Assembly: GCF_028994775.1 (NCBI RefSeq)
Contig: NZ_JAJQMN010000001.1
Span: 434,001 to 498,000, forward strand
Reading direction: 5' to 3'
Origin: Promicromonospora iranensis
Lineage (GTDB): Bacteria > Actinomycetota > Actinomycetes > Actinomycetales > Cellulomonadaceae
DNA: 64,000 nt
In this document: positions 33,958-42,272 of the stretch, one piece after another
How positions within the stretch are numbered: position 1 is the first letter of the stretch
Layout of the letters: each line of letters opens with the position of its first letter
The notes under the pieces: model-generated
Told to the model about the DNA's origin: nothing
Seen by the model: only the letters and a program-made list of their open reading frames with translations
The model's database searches: none
Made by a program: the position numbers and the translations under genes

Positions 33958-35064
33958 CTACTCGCTCCCGCGCCCCGCTCCGACCGGCCCCGTCGAGTCC
34001 CGCCAGATGATCGTGTTCAGCGGGCCCTCCGACGCCGTCGGCCGCGGGTCCGGCTCCTGCCGGAGCGTCGCGACCAGCCGGGCCATGGCCGACCGGCCGA
34101 GCTTGCGGTGGTCCACCTGCACGGTGGTGAGCGTCGGCTGCAGGTAGCCGCCGAGCAGGTTGTTGTCCCAGCCCGTCACGCTGAGGTCCGCCGGGATGGA
34201 CCAGCCACGCTCGCGCGCGCCCTGCACCACCCCAGCAGCGACGGGGTCGCTGGCCGCGATCACGGCGGTCGCGTGGTCCCGCTCCGGCAGGGCGAGCACC
34301 GCCGCGCGCCCCTCCTCCGGCGACCAGTCGCCCTCGTGGACGAGCGCGGGGCCGAGCCCGAGGCCTTCGACCGTCTCCACGAACACGTCCCGGCGTCCGC
34401 GTGCGGAGGCGAAGTCCAGCGAGCCGGTGACGTGCAGGAACCGCCGGTGGCCCAGATCGGCGAGGCGTTCGACCAGCTCGGCGACCGGCGAGCCGTCGGC
34501 GAGCTCGCCCACGCCGCGGAACTCGTCGTCGTAGTCGGCGGACACCACGATCGCCGCGCGGTCCGGGAAGCGGTGCTCGGACTCGGGCGGGAGCGGCGCG
34601 AGCGCGAGGACACCCTCGACCTGGCCCGAGTCCGCGATCTCGAGGACCCGCTCGAACCGGTCGGCGGACGTGCCCTCGACGCTGAACGCCTCGATCGTGT
34701 ACCCGTGCTCGTGGGCGATCTCCATGACGCCGCTGAGGATCTGCGGCGGGCCGTAGGTCGCCACGGCGGGCAGCAGGACGGCGACGCGACCGCTACGGCG
34801 CGTGCGCATCGACCGGGCACTCAGGTTCGGGCGGTAGTCGAGCTCCTGCACGGCCGCGCTGATCCGGGCCACGGTCTCCGGCCTCATCTTCGCGTCGTTG
34901 CGGAGGTAGCGCGAGACCGTCTGGTGGGAGACGCCGGCGACTTTCGCGACCTCCCAGATCGTCGCGCGCCGGTTCGGCGCCGGGGCCTGGTCCGTCGTCT
35001 GGTCCGTCGTCGAGCCCTGGTCCTGTGTCGGGGTCTGGTCCTGTGTCGAGGTCTGCTTCGTCAT
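33958..35064 (-). CDS. LacI-family regulator of the adjacent sugar-uptake operon
   Basis: 368 residues from the ATG at 35064. A Thr/Gln/Asp-rich repeat extension (about 35 residues, TQDQ and TTDQ units) is followed by the helix-turn-helix ATIWEVAKVAGVSHQTVSRYL with the family's hinge residues (RPNLSARSMRTR). The sensor domain ends with TGWDNNLLGGYLQPTLTTVQVD. It is divergent from the dehydrogenase/ABC operon, and two identical palindromes lie between them, so it is the probable repressor of that operon and itself. The inducer is unknown. Confidence 0.9.
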   Translation of the reverse strand: MTKQTSTQDQTPTQDQGSTTDQTTDQAPAPNRRATIWEVAKVAGVSHQTVSRYLRNDAKMRPETVARISAAVQELDYRPNLSARSMRTRRSGRVAVLLPAVATYGPPQILSGVMEIAHEHGYTIEAFSVEGTSADRFERVLEIADSGQVEGVLALAPLPPESEHRFPDRAAIVVSADYDDEFRGVGELADGSPVAELVERLADLGHRRFLHVTGSLDFASARGRRDVFVETVEGLGLGPALVHEGDWSPEEGRAAVLALPERDHATAVIAASDPVAAGVVQGARERGWSIPADLSVTGWDNNLLGGYLQPTLTTVQVDHRKLGRSAMARLVATLRQEPDPRPTASEGPLNTIIWRDSTGPVGAGRGSE

Positions 35065-35160
35065 GCCCCGTCCTCGCTGGTCATGGCTCCGCGTCCGTGC
35101 AGCACGCGGCCATTCTGACATGCCACCCCGGAGCGGTCCCGGGCGAGGGGACCTTGCGAA

Positions 35161-35172
35161 GTGATCGATCAC
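35161..35172. promoter_or_regulatory. LacI-type operator, copy 1
   Basis: Perfect 12-base palindrome GTGATCGATCAC between the LacI gene and the dehydrogenase gene, with the central CG typical of LacI-family operators. Confidence 0.75.
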
Positions 35173-35194
35173 CTTCTACGGTATCCCGGAAAGT

Positions 35195-35206
35195 GTGATC
35201 GATCAC
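35195..35206. promoter_or_regulatory. LacI-type operator, copy 2
   Basis: Second identical palindrome, 34 bases centre to centre from the first (just over three helical turns) and 18 bases before the GTG start of the dehydrogenase gene. Binding here would block the operon promoter or early transcription. Confidence 0.75.
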
Positions 35207-35224
35207 TCTGCAACGGAGCAGCGC

Positions 35225-36397
35225 GTGAAAATGCCATCCCCACCCCTCCGGGCCGCCGTCGTCGGCACCGGCGGTATCGCACGCGGCAGGCATCTGCCCG
35301 CCCTGGCCGAGCTCGGCGACCGTGCCGAGATGGTCGCCCTCGTGGACGTCGACGCCGAGGCCCTCGCCCGGACGGCGGACGAGTGGTCGGTGCCGGGCCG
35401 GTACACGGACCTGGACACGATGCTCCACGAGGAGCGTCCCGACCTGGTGGTCATCGCGACCCCGCCGGGCAATCATCGTGACAGCGCTGTCGCCGCCCTC
35501 GACGCCGGCGCCTGGGTGTGGTGCGAGAAGCCGCCCGCCCTGTCGCTGGCCGAGTACGACGAGATAGCGGCGCACGAGCGCGACGGCGGGCCGTACGCGA
35601 CCTATGTCTTCCAGCACCGGTTCGGCAGCGGCGCGGAACGCTTCCGCGGCCAGCTCGAGGACGGTTCGCTGGGCCACCCGCTGGTCGCCGTCTGCCACAC
35701 CCTCTGGTACCGCGCACCCGCCTACTTCGACGTCCCGTGGCGGGGCCGGTGGGACACGGAGGGCGGTGGCCCGACGATGGGCCACGGGATCCACCAGATG
35801 GACCTGCTGCTCTCGCTCCTCGGCGACTGGCACAGCGTCACCGCCCAGATGGCCACTCTCGCCCGCGACGTGCAGACCGAGGACGTCTCGCTGGCGATGG
35901 TGCGGTTCGAGTCGGGCGCGGTGTGCTCCGTCGTGAACAGCCTGCTCTCCCCGCGCGAGACGAGCTATCTGCGCTTCGACCTCACGGACGCGACGGTCGA
36001 GGTCGAGCACCTCTACGGGTACGGCAACGCCGACTGGTGCTGGACGCCGGCCCCGCACGTCGACGACGCCCAGCGGGTCGCCGGCTGGCCACCCCTGGAC
36101 GACCTGGACAGCTCGCACGCCGCCCAGCTCGCCTCGCTGGTCGACTCCTTCGAGCGCCGGGAGCGTCCGCGCGCGAGCGGACCGGACGGCCGTCGGTCCC
36201 TCGAGCTGATCACCGGCATGTACCGCTCGGCGGTCTCCGGCCGGACCGTCCTGCGGTCCGAGCTCACCCCGGACGACCCGTTCGCCTCCGCGCTGCACGG
36301 CGGAGACGCGGTGTCCGCCACGGCCCGGTTCCGTGGCGCTGGGTCGGCCACCGCGCAGAGCACCGTGCCCACCGTCGAGGAGTCCCTCCATGGCTGA
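35225..36397 (+). CDS. Gfo/Idh/MocA-family NAD(P)-dependent sugar oxidoreductase
   Basis: 390 residues from the GTG at 35225, chosen because GGAG is six bases upstream; an ATG two codons later is possible. Rossmann motif VVGTGGIARGRHLPAL at the N-terminus, then the family signature CEKPPALSLAEYDEI with the catalytic Lys, and the active-site segment GGPTMGHGIHQMDLLLSLLG (His in GIHQMD). It probably oxidises or epimerises the sugar brought in by the transporter. The following permease start overlaps its 3' end by eight bases. Confidence 0.88.
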   Translation: MKMPSPPLRAAVVGTGGIARGRHLPALAELGDRAEMVALVDVDAEALARTADEWSVPGRYTDLDTMLHEERPDLVVIATPPGNHRDSAVAALDAGAWVWCEKPPALSLAEYDEIAAHERDGGPYATYVFQHRFGSGAERFRGQLEDGSLGHPLVAVCHTLWYRAPAYFDVPWRGRWDTEGGGPTMGHGIHQMDLLLSLLGDWHSVTAQMATLARDVQTEDVSLAMVRFESGAVCSVVNSLLSPRETSYLRFDLTDATVEVEHLYGYGNADWCWTPAPHVDDAQRVAGWPPLDDLDSSHAAQLASLVDSFERRERPRASGPDGRRSLELITGMYRSAVSGRTVLRSELTPDDPFASALHGGDAVSATARFRGAGSATAQSTVPTVEESLHG

Positions 36398-37340
36398 GAC
36401 CGCGACCGCGGCGCCGCTCAGGGCGCACAAGCTGCCCTGGTGGCGGCGGCTGGTGCGCGACCGGGCGGTGCTCCTCCTGGCCCTGCCCGGCATGGCCGTC
36501 ATCATCGTCTTCCAGTACCTGGCGCTGGGCGGCAACGTCATAGCCTTCCAGGACTATCAGCCCTATCTCGGCATCGGCCGCAGTCTGTGGGTCGGTCTGG
36601 AGAACTTCCAGATCCTGTTCTCCGGCGACCCGGCGTTCCTGAGCGCGCTGCGCAACACCCTGGTCATCACGCTGCTGCAGACGATCTTCGTCTTCCCCGC
36701 GCCGATCGTCCTGGCCCTGCTGCTGCACAGCCTGGTCTCCAACCGGGTACGTCAGGTCGTGCAGTCGATCCTCTACCTGCCGCACTTCCTGTCCTGGGTG
36801 ATCGTCGTGGCGGTCTTCCAGCAGGTGCTCGGCGGGGCCGGGCTGCTCAACAACTTCCTGCGGTCGCACGGGTGGGAACCCGTCGACATCATCGGCAACT
36901 CCGACGCCTTCTACGCGCTGATCACGTCGCAGGTCGTCTGGAAGGACACCGGGTGGGCGACCATCCTCTTCCTCGCGGTGCTGGCGGGGATCGACAGGTC
37001 GCTCTACGAGGCGTCAGCGGTCGACGGGGCGTCGCGCTGGCGCCAGACCTGGCACATCACGCTGCCGGGAATGCGGCCGATCATCATCATGTTGCTCATC
37101 CTCAAGCTCGGTGACTCGCTGAGCGTCGGCTTCGAGCAGCTCATCCTCCAGCAGGAAGCCGTCGGCCTCGGCGTCTCCGAGGTACTGGACACCTACGTGT
37201 ACAACCAGGGCGTCGTCGGCGGTTTCTGGGGCGTCGCGGCGGCCGTCGGGCTCGTCAAGGGCCTGATCGGGCTGATCCTGGTGCTCGTCGCGAACAAGAC
37301 CGCCCACGCCTTCGGCGAGGAAGGGGTCTACCGAGCATGA
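36390..37340 (+). CDS. Sugar ABC transporter permease (LplB/UgpA type)
   Basis: 316 residues and six membrane segments. The EAA-type loop is seen as EASAVDGASRWRQTWHITLPGMRP, the contact site for the ATPase. The sequence resembles the LplB branch of the carbohydrate-uptake CUT1 family (VFQYLALGGNVIAFQDYQP near the start). No ATPase is encoded in the operon, so a shared MsiK-like ATPase elsewhere in the genome is likely. Its partner permease overlaps by four bases. Confidence 0.9.
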   Translation: MAETATAAPLRAHKLPWWRRLVRDRAVLLLALPGMAVIIVFQYLALGGNVIAFQDYQPYLGIGRSLWVGLENFQILFSGDPAFLSALRNTLVITLLQTIFVFPAPIVLALLLHSLVSNRVRQVVQSILYLPHFLSWVIVVAVFQQVLGGAGLLNNFLRSHGWEPVDIIGNSDAFYALITSQVVWKDTGWATILFLAVLAGIDRSLYEASAVDGASRWRQTWHITLPGMRPIIIMLLILKLGDSLSVGFEQLILQQEAVGLGVSEVLDTYVYNQGVVGGFWGVAAAVGLVKGLIGLILVLVANKTAHAFGEEGVYRA

Positions 37341-38347
37341 GCGACACCGACACGAAACCTGGCACGGAGCCGGGCGGGAAGCCGGTCACGAAGCCGGGCG
37401 CGACGCCCGGCGCGAGGAAGAGCGCCACCACGCGCGTCACCACCGGTCCGGCGAAGCGCCGCACCGTGGTCGACGGGGTGGCGATGCCCGGCCTCTCCGA
37501 GCGCACCATCAAGGGCATCGTGCTGACCATCGCCTGCGCGCTCGTGATCCTGCCGTTCGTCGGCATCGTCTCCACCAGCCTCGCCACGCCAGAGCAGGTG
37601 ACGGAAGCCGGCGGCTTCGTGCTCCTGCCGACAGGGATCGACCTGAGCGCCTACCGGATGATCTTCGCCGGCGGCGTCGTCACGCAGGCGCTGTGGATCA
37701 GCGTGATCGTCACGACCGTCGGTACGGCGCTCAGCCTGGCCCTGACGACGACGCTCGGCTGGGCGTTGAGCCGGCGGGGCGCGTTCGGCGTCCGCGCGAT
37801 GCTGCTCCTGGTGCTGATCAGCCTGTTGTTCAGCCCGGGGATCATACCGAGCTACCTCGTGGTGCAGCGGCTCGGGCTGCTGGACAGCCTGTGGGCGCTG
37901 ATCGTCCCGACGTCGGTCTCTGCCTTCAACGTGGTGGTCGTCCGGGCGTTCTTCGTGCGGCTCCCGGCCGAGGTCATCGACGCCGCACGGATCGACGGCG
38001 CCAGCGAGTGGCAGCTCTTCTGGCGGATCGGCCTGCCGCTGTCCAAGCCGGTGCTCGCCGTCGTCGGCCTGTTCTACGGCGTCGGCTACTGGAACGCGTT
38101 CTTCAACGCCCTGCTCTACATGTCGGACGCGAGCAAGTGGCCGCTGCAGCTGGTGCTGCGCACCTACGTCGTCGACGGGGCGCAGCTCGGTTCCCAGGAC
38201 CTGGGCATCGACGCCGCCGCCATGCCACCGCAGACCTCGTTGCAGATGGCGATCCTCGTGGTCTCCGTGGTCCCGGTGCTCATCGTCTACCCATTCCTGC
38301 AGCGCCACTTCGCCCAGGGCATGCTCACCGGCGCCGTCAAGGGCTGA
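37337..38347 (+). CDS. Sugar ABC transporter permease (LplC/YtcP type)
   Basis: 336 residues. A 50-residue Lys/Thr/Pro-rich N-terminal extension with KPG repeats is followed by six membrane segments. The EAA-type loop reads EVIDAARIDGASEWQLFWRIGLPLSKP. It pairs with the preceding LplB-like permease; the ATGA overlap supports coupled translation. The tail FLQRHFAQGMLTGAVKG is typical for the family. Confidence 0.9.
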   Translation: MSDTDTKPGTEPGGKPVTKPGATPGARKSATTRVTTGPAKRRTVVDGVAMPGLSERTIKGIVLTIACALVILPFVGIVSTSLATPEQVTEAGGFVLLPTGIDLSAYRMIFAGGVVTQALWISVIVTTVGTALSLALTTTLGWALSRRGAFGVRAMLLLVLISLLFSPGIIPSYLVVQRLGLLDSLWALIVPTSVSAFNVVVVRAFFVRLPAEVIDAARIDGASEWQLFWRIGLPLSKPVLAVVGLFYGVGYWNAFFNALLYMSDASKWPLQLVLRTYVVDGAQLGSQDLGIDAAAMPPQTSLQMAILVVSVVPVLIVYPFLQRHFAQGMLTGAVKG

Positions 38348-38394
38348 CGCCGCCGGCACCCGCCCAGCCCTCGCCCGGCCCCCGCAGCCGTAAC

Positions 38395-38418
38395 CGCACC
38401 TGCACCTGCACCTGCACC
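38395..38418. repeat. Hexanucleotide repeat before the binding-protein gene
   Basis: Four tandem copies of YGCACC between the permease stop and the ribosome binding site of the binding-protein gene. It may be a slippage tract; no function is evident. Confidence 0.7.
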
Positions 38419-38436
38419 ACTCGACGAGGAGTAGTC

Positions 38437-40068
38437 ATGAACAGCTTTCTGAGAGACCGTACGGTCACCCGGCGCAACCTCCTGAAGGGAGGCATGGGGC
38501 TGGGCGCGTTCGCGCTGCTCGGCCTGGCCGGCTGCAGCAACGAGGGCCGCGGTGGCGGTGCGCCGGCCGGCAACAGCTCGGTAGTCCTACCCACCTACAT
38601 CCCGTACGACGGCGTCCCCATGGACATCAAGGGCACCGGCGGCGTGCCCGACACCATGCTGAGGTACCCGGCCGACCCGAAGAAGGTGACCGAGGGTCAG
38701 CCCGGGGACGGCAAGGACATCGGCGTCTTCGGTCTGACCAACACGCCGGTGCCGCCATCCGTCGAGAACAACGCCTACTGGCAGGAGCTGCACGAACGGC
38801 TCGGGTTCGCCCTGACCATCGCGCTCACGCCCGCCGGCGACTTCACCGATCGCTTCCAGACCACGGTCGCGGGCGACCAGCTGCCGGACCTCTTCGAGAT
38901 GTTCCCCGGCGAGGTGCCCGGCCTGCCGGGCCTGCTGTCCGAACGGGCCACCGATCTGACCGAGCTGCTCTCCGGCGACGCGGTGAGGAAGTACCCGTTC
39001 CTGGCGAACATCCCGACCGAGAGCTGGCAGTCCTGCGTCTACGGCGGCAAGATCTTCGCCGTCCCGGTCCCCCGCGGGCCCGCACAGAGCATGGTGATGT
39101 ACGCACGGCAGGACTTCTTCGAGGCCGAGGGCATCGACCCGCAGGTCACCTCGTTCGAGGAGTTCCACGCGCTCTGCACGGACCTGTCGGGCGGGAACAC
39201 ATGGGCGCTGGGCCGCGTCCCGCTGGGGTTCCTGCGCCAGATGTACGAGATCCCCAACGGCTGGTCCGAGCAGGGCGGCGAGCTCACGAGCGCCAACCTG
39301 CACGAGCGTCAGCAGGAGGCACTCGAGGCCGGACGCCGCCTCGTGGCCGACGGCCTCGTTCACCCCGACGGTGTCCCCGCCACACAGCCGCAGCGCAAGA
39401 CCTGGCTCGTGAACGGCACCGTCCGGCTGCTCGACGACACGTTCAGCGCCTGGCCGGACTTCTCGAACTACCCGATCGACGACCAGTTCCGCCTCTCCGT
39501 GGTCCAGCCACCGCTCGCGGACGGCGGCGGAATGGCGGGCATCCACCTGGGCGCACCCATCCAGAACATCACGGCGATCAGCTCGAAGTCCGCGGGCCGT
39601 GCCGAGGCCCTGCTCGACGTGCTCAACTACCTCGCCGCCCCGTTCGGCAGCGAGGAGCATCTGTTCCGCACCTACGGGATCGAGGGTGTGCACCACGAGC
39701 TGGACGGCACCGACCCGGTCCTCACCGAGAAGGGCAGCACCGAGATCCAGCTCGGCCTCAAGTACATCGTCGAGGGCCCATGGGTGAACTTCCAGGCCGG
39801 CGACCCCGACGTCGCGCAGGCCGAGCACGACGCGCAGGCCGCCGTCGTGCCGACCGCTGTACGCAACCCCGTGCAGGGGCTGTTCAGCGACACGGCCAGC
39901 CGGCGGGGCAGCCAGCTCGGCGAGAAGCTCGCGTCGGTGGAGTCGGACATCCTCGCCGGGCGCCAGCCCGTGACCGCCTGGGCGGACGCCGCCGAGGCGT
40001 GGGCGAAGGGCGGCGGGGACAAGATCCGCGACGAGTACGAGGAGGCGCTGGCGGCCCGCGAGGGCTGA
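38437..40068 (+). CDS. Extracellular sugar-binding lipoprotein with Tat-type signal
   Basis: 543 residues from the ATG at 38437, with GAGGAG upstream. The N-terminus has twin arginines (VTRRNLLKGG, residues 10-19) followed by a hydrophobic core and a lipobox LAGC with Cys33, so it is a lipid-anchored protein exported through Tat, an uncommon combination for this class. The mature part resembles the LplA/LipO-type binding proteins of the LplB/LplC systems (NNAYWQELHERLGFALTIA, GDQLPDLFEMFPGE). It should bind an oligosaccharide outside the cell. The ligand is unknown. Confidence 0.88.
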   Translation: MNSFLRDRTVTRRNLLKGGMGLGAFALLGLAGCSNEGRGGGAPAGNSSVVLPTYIPYDGVPMDIKGTGGVPDTMLRYPADPKKVTEGQPGDGKDIGVFGLTNTPVPPSVENNAYWQELHERLGFALTIALTPAGDFTDRFQTTVAGDQLPDLFEMFPGEVPGLPGLLSERATDLTELLSGDAVRKYPFLANIPTESWQSCVYGGKIFAVPVPRGPAQSMVMYARQDFFEAEGIDPQVTSFEEFHALCTDLSGGNTWALGRVPLGFLRQMYEIPNGWSEQGGELTSANLHERQQEALEAGRRLVADGLVHPDGVPATQPQRKTWLVNGTVRLLDDTFSAWPDFSNYPIDDQFRLSVVQPPLADGGGMAGIHLGAPIQNITAISSKSAGRAEALLDVLNYLAAPFGSEEHLFRTYGIEGVHHELDGTDPVLTEKGSTEIQLGLKYIVEGPWVNFQAGDPDVAQAEHDAQAAVVPTAVRNPVQGLFSDTASRRGSQLGEKLASVESDILAGRQPVTAWADAAEAWAKGGGDKIRDEYEEALAAREG

Positions 40069-40090
40069 GCCGCGCGCGACCGTGCCCGTC

Positions 40091-40136
40091 GGTCGAGCTT
40101 GTCGAGACCTCGTGCGGGGTCTCGACAAGTTCGACC
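40091..40136. terminator. Bidirectional terminator / REP-like palindrome
   Basis: 19-base inverted repeat with one mismatch at 40091-40109 and 40118-40136, loop 8 bases, between the convergent binding-protein and GH43 genes. The arm sequence (GGTCGAGCTTGTCGAGACC) is a palindrome often dispersed in actinobacterial genomes. Confidence 0.75.
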
Positions 40137-40197
40137 AGCGGTGGCCGGTTCGACCAGCGAGGACGGGTTCGGGGGCGGTGGCGGGCGTGAGCCGGGC

Positions 40198-41526
40198 CTA
40201 CGCCCGAGGGCCGCGACCGTCCCTGCGCCGGACGTACAGGCGGCTACCCTCCTGGCCCGTCCATTCCAGCCGCACCACGCCGGCCACCGCGGCGTCGTCC
40301 ACGCGTGACGGGTCGGACCAGTACCCCGCCGCCGGGTTGCGGAAGCACGTCGCCCACGGCCGGCCGCCGCGGTCGAGGAAGAAGTTGTTGTGACCCGCGC
40401 CGACGCCGACGGTCCAGCGCTCGCCGTACGGGCCCTCGAAATGGTCGGACACGGCGACCACGGCGTCGTACTGGTACTCCACCCGCCCGGGAGCGGGCCG
40501 GTCGTACGCGTTCCGGGTGCTGCCGTCGGGGTTGGTCGACGAGCGGTTCCACGCGGCGTGCACGAGGTAGTACCGGCCGCCGTGCTTGAACACGTACGCG
40601 CCCTCCAGGTAGGGCTCGGGCGAGTAGGGCGTCTGCTGGAACCTCGGCAGGTTCGTGGTGGGGACGATGTCCTCCATGTCATCCCGGAACTTCGCGTAGA
40701 GGTCGTTGTGCAGCACCAGCCACGCGTCGTCACCCTCGGAGTAGAGGCTGCCGTCGATGTGGTGGTAGGCGCCCGGCGCGATGAAGCCTGGGCCGCCGAT
40801 GAACGGCTCGCCGAACGGCTTGGCGACGTTGCCCTCGACGAGCCGGTACGGGCCCTCGACACCGCCCTCGCTCACGAGCATGAACGAGCCCACCTTGCGG
40901 GAGTGGTCGCCCATGCAGGCGACGATGTACCAGGTGCCCCGGAAGTAGTGCACCTCGGGCGCCCAGGCGTTGCCGCGCTTGCCGAACTGGCCGTCGTCGT
41001 ACCAGTACTCCTGCCACGGTGCCACGACGGTGCGCCCGGGCCGGTTCTCACCGACGAACTCGGGCGACCAGACCTTGCCCTTCTCAGCGTCGGGCCGGAT
41101 ACCCGTCGTGTCGACCAGCTTCCAGGGCCCGCGCAGTGAGGAGGCCACCCACATGAAGATGCCGTCGTTCCACGGGCCGGCCGCCGGAAGCCCGGGCGAC
41201 CGGGTGGTCCCCGTCGCGACGTACACCGGCCGACCGTCGACGACGAAGCAGTTCACGTAGGTGTCCCGGATCCAGACCCGGCCGTGCTCCTTGTCACGAG
41301 GGCGCAGCTCCAGCGGCAGGATGAAGGAGTTGTCGTCGCGCGGCCAGAGATCCAGTCGGTTGTCCGCCGCGCCGTAGAACTCGGGGTCGGGCCAGTTCGA
41401 CGGGTAGCTCCCGGGATCTCGGCGCGGCGCCGCGGCATCGCCCGCTGCTGCGGGCGCCGCCCCTCCCTCCGCCGTCCCCGGGACCGACCGTCGGTCGACA
41501 GGGAACTCGCGCTCGAAGCCGGTCAT
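40198..41526 (-). CDS. Intracellular GH43-family glycoside hydrolase
   Basis: 442 residues. A five-bladed-propeller enzyme of the GH43/GH117-like type is suggested by NWPDPEFYGAADNRL near the N-terminus, GNAWAPEVHYFRGTWYIVAC in the middle, IDGSLYSEGDDAWLVLHND with a catalytic-type Asp, and YLEGAYVFKHGGRYYLVHAAW with the likely acid Glu. There is no signal peptide, so it probably processes oligosaccharides imported by the adjacent convergent ABC system. Family placement is good; the substrate (arabinan, xylan or other) cannot be read. Confidence 0.82.
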   Translation of the reverse strand: MTGFEREFPVDRRSVPGTAEGGAAPAAAGDAAAPRRDPGSYPSNWPDPEFYGAADNRLDLWPRDDNSFILPLELRPRDKEHGRVWIRDTYVNCFVVDGRPVYVATGTTRSPGLPAAGPWNDGIFMWVASSLRGPWKLVDTTGIRPDAEKGKVWSPEFVGENRPGRTVVAPWQEYWYDDGQFGKRGNAWAPEVHYFRGTWYIVACMGDHSRKVGSFMLVSEGGVEGPYRLVEGNVAKPFGEPFIGGPGFIAPGAYHHIDGSLYSEGDDAWLVLHNDLYAKFRDDMEDIVPTTNLPRFQQTPYSPEPYLEGAYVFKHGGRYYLVHAAWNRSSTNPDGSTRNAYDRPAPGRVEYQYDAVVAVSDHFEGPYGERWTVGVGAGHNNFFLDRGGRPWATCFRNPAAGYWSDPSRVDDAAVAGVVRLEWTGQEGSRLYVRRRDGRGPRA

Positions 41527-41633
41527 CAGTCATGCCCTCCACCCACGCGGCGCCGGTGCCGTCTGTCGGACGAGACGCTAACCAGCAGGACTCCAACGCT
41601 CAAGACGCGACAGAAAGGTTTCGTGCCCCAGGC

Positions 41634-41784
41634 GACGTCCCGACTTCGGTCCGTTGCAAAGTGCCCGTTCCGACTTCGGTCGGTTGCTCTGAGATCGGTC
41701 AATCGAACGACCGATCTCAGAGCAAGCGACCGAAGTCAGTTTCCGTGCCGTGCAACCGACCGAAATCGCGGCCAACGGGACGTC
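41634..41784. repeat. Large nested imperfect palindrome
   Basis: Inner hairpin: 29-base arms at 41672-41700 and 41709-41737 with one mismatch and an 8-base loop. Middle arms: 17 bases at 41642-41658 and 41751-41767 with two mismatches. Outer arms: 8 bases at 41634-41641 and 41777-41784. The sequence GACTTCGGTCSGTTGC occurs in both inner and middle arms, so the whole is built of four related pieces. It lies between the DUF2200 gene end and the GH43 gene start. Confidence 0.85.
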
Positions 41785-41788
41785 CTGC

Positions 41789-42163
41789 TCACGGCCGGAC
41801 GGCCGTCGGGTCGCTGCCGCGCAGAATCGATGCCATCTTCTTGCCGCGCGCCAGCTCGTCGACCAGCTTGTCCAGGTAGCGGATCTTCTGCATCAGCGGA
41901 TCCTCGATCTCCTCCACCCGGTATCCGCAGATGACGCCCTTGATCAGAGCAGCTTCCGGGTTCATCGCGGGGGCCTCGGCAAAGAACGTCTCGAAGTCGA
42001 CCTCGCTCGCGACGGCCTGCTGCAGGCCGGCGTCGTCGTAGCCCGTGAGCCAGGAGATCACCTGATCCACCTCAGCCCTGGTGCGGTCCTTGCGCTCCAC
42101 CTTCCGCACGTAGAGCAGATAGATGCTCGCAAAGCTGGTCCCGAAGATCCGATGGTGCGCCAT
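41789..42163 (-). CDS. DUF2200 domain-containing protein
   Basis: 124 residues. The sequence begins [28 protein letters not shown] and contains [14 protein letters not shown] and [41 protein letters not shown], which are the hallmarks of DUF2200, a soluble alpha-helical family of unknown function found across bacteria. It appears monocistronic, with a large palindrome directly after its stop. Confidence 0.88.
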   Translation of the reverse strand: MAHHRIFGTSFASIYLLYVRKVERKDRTRAEVDQVISWLTGYDDAGLQQAVASEVDFETFFAEAPAMNPEAALIKGVICGYRVEEIEDPLMQKIRYLDKLVDELARGKKMASILRGSDPTAVRP

Positions 42164-42272
42164 CTGGCGACCCTAACCGAGCTCGGTGACACCCCGCCGT
42201 AAGCCCTGGTCCTCGACCGTTCGCCGACTCGCCCGTTCGCCGACCCGTCCGCTCACCGCCGCTCCCCTCCAC

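Noticed and set aside
40091-40136. Palindrome considered as a phage attachment site
   Set aside because: No integrase, tRNA or direct flanking duplication; position between convergent gene ends fits a terminator.
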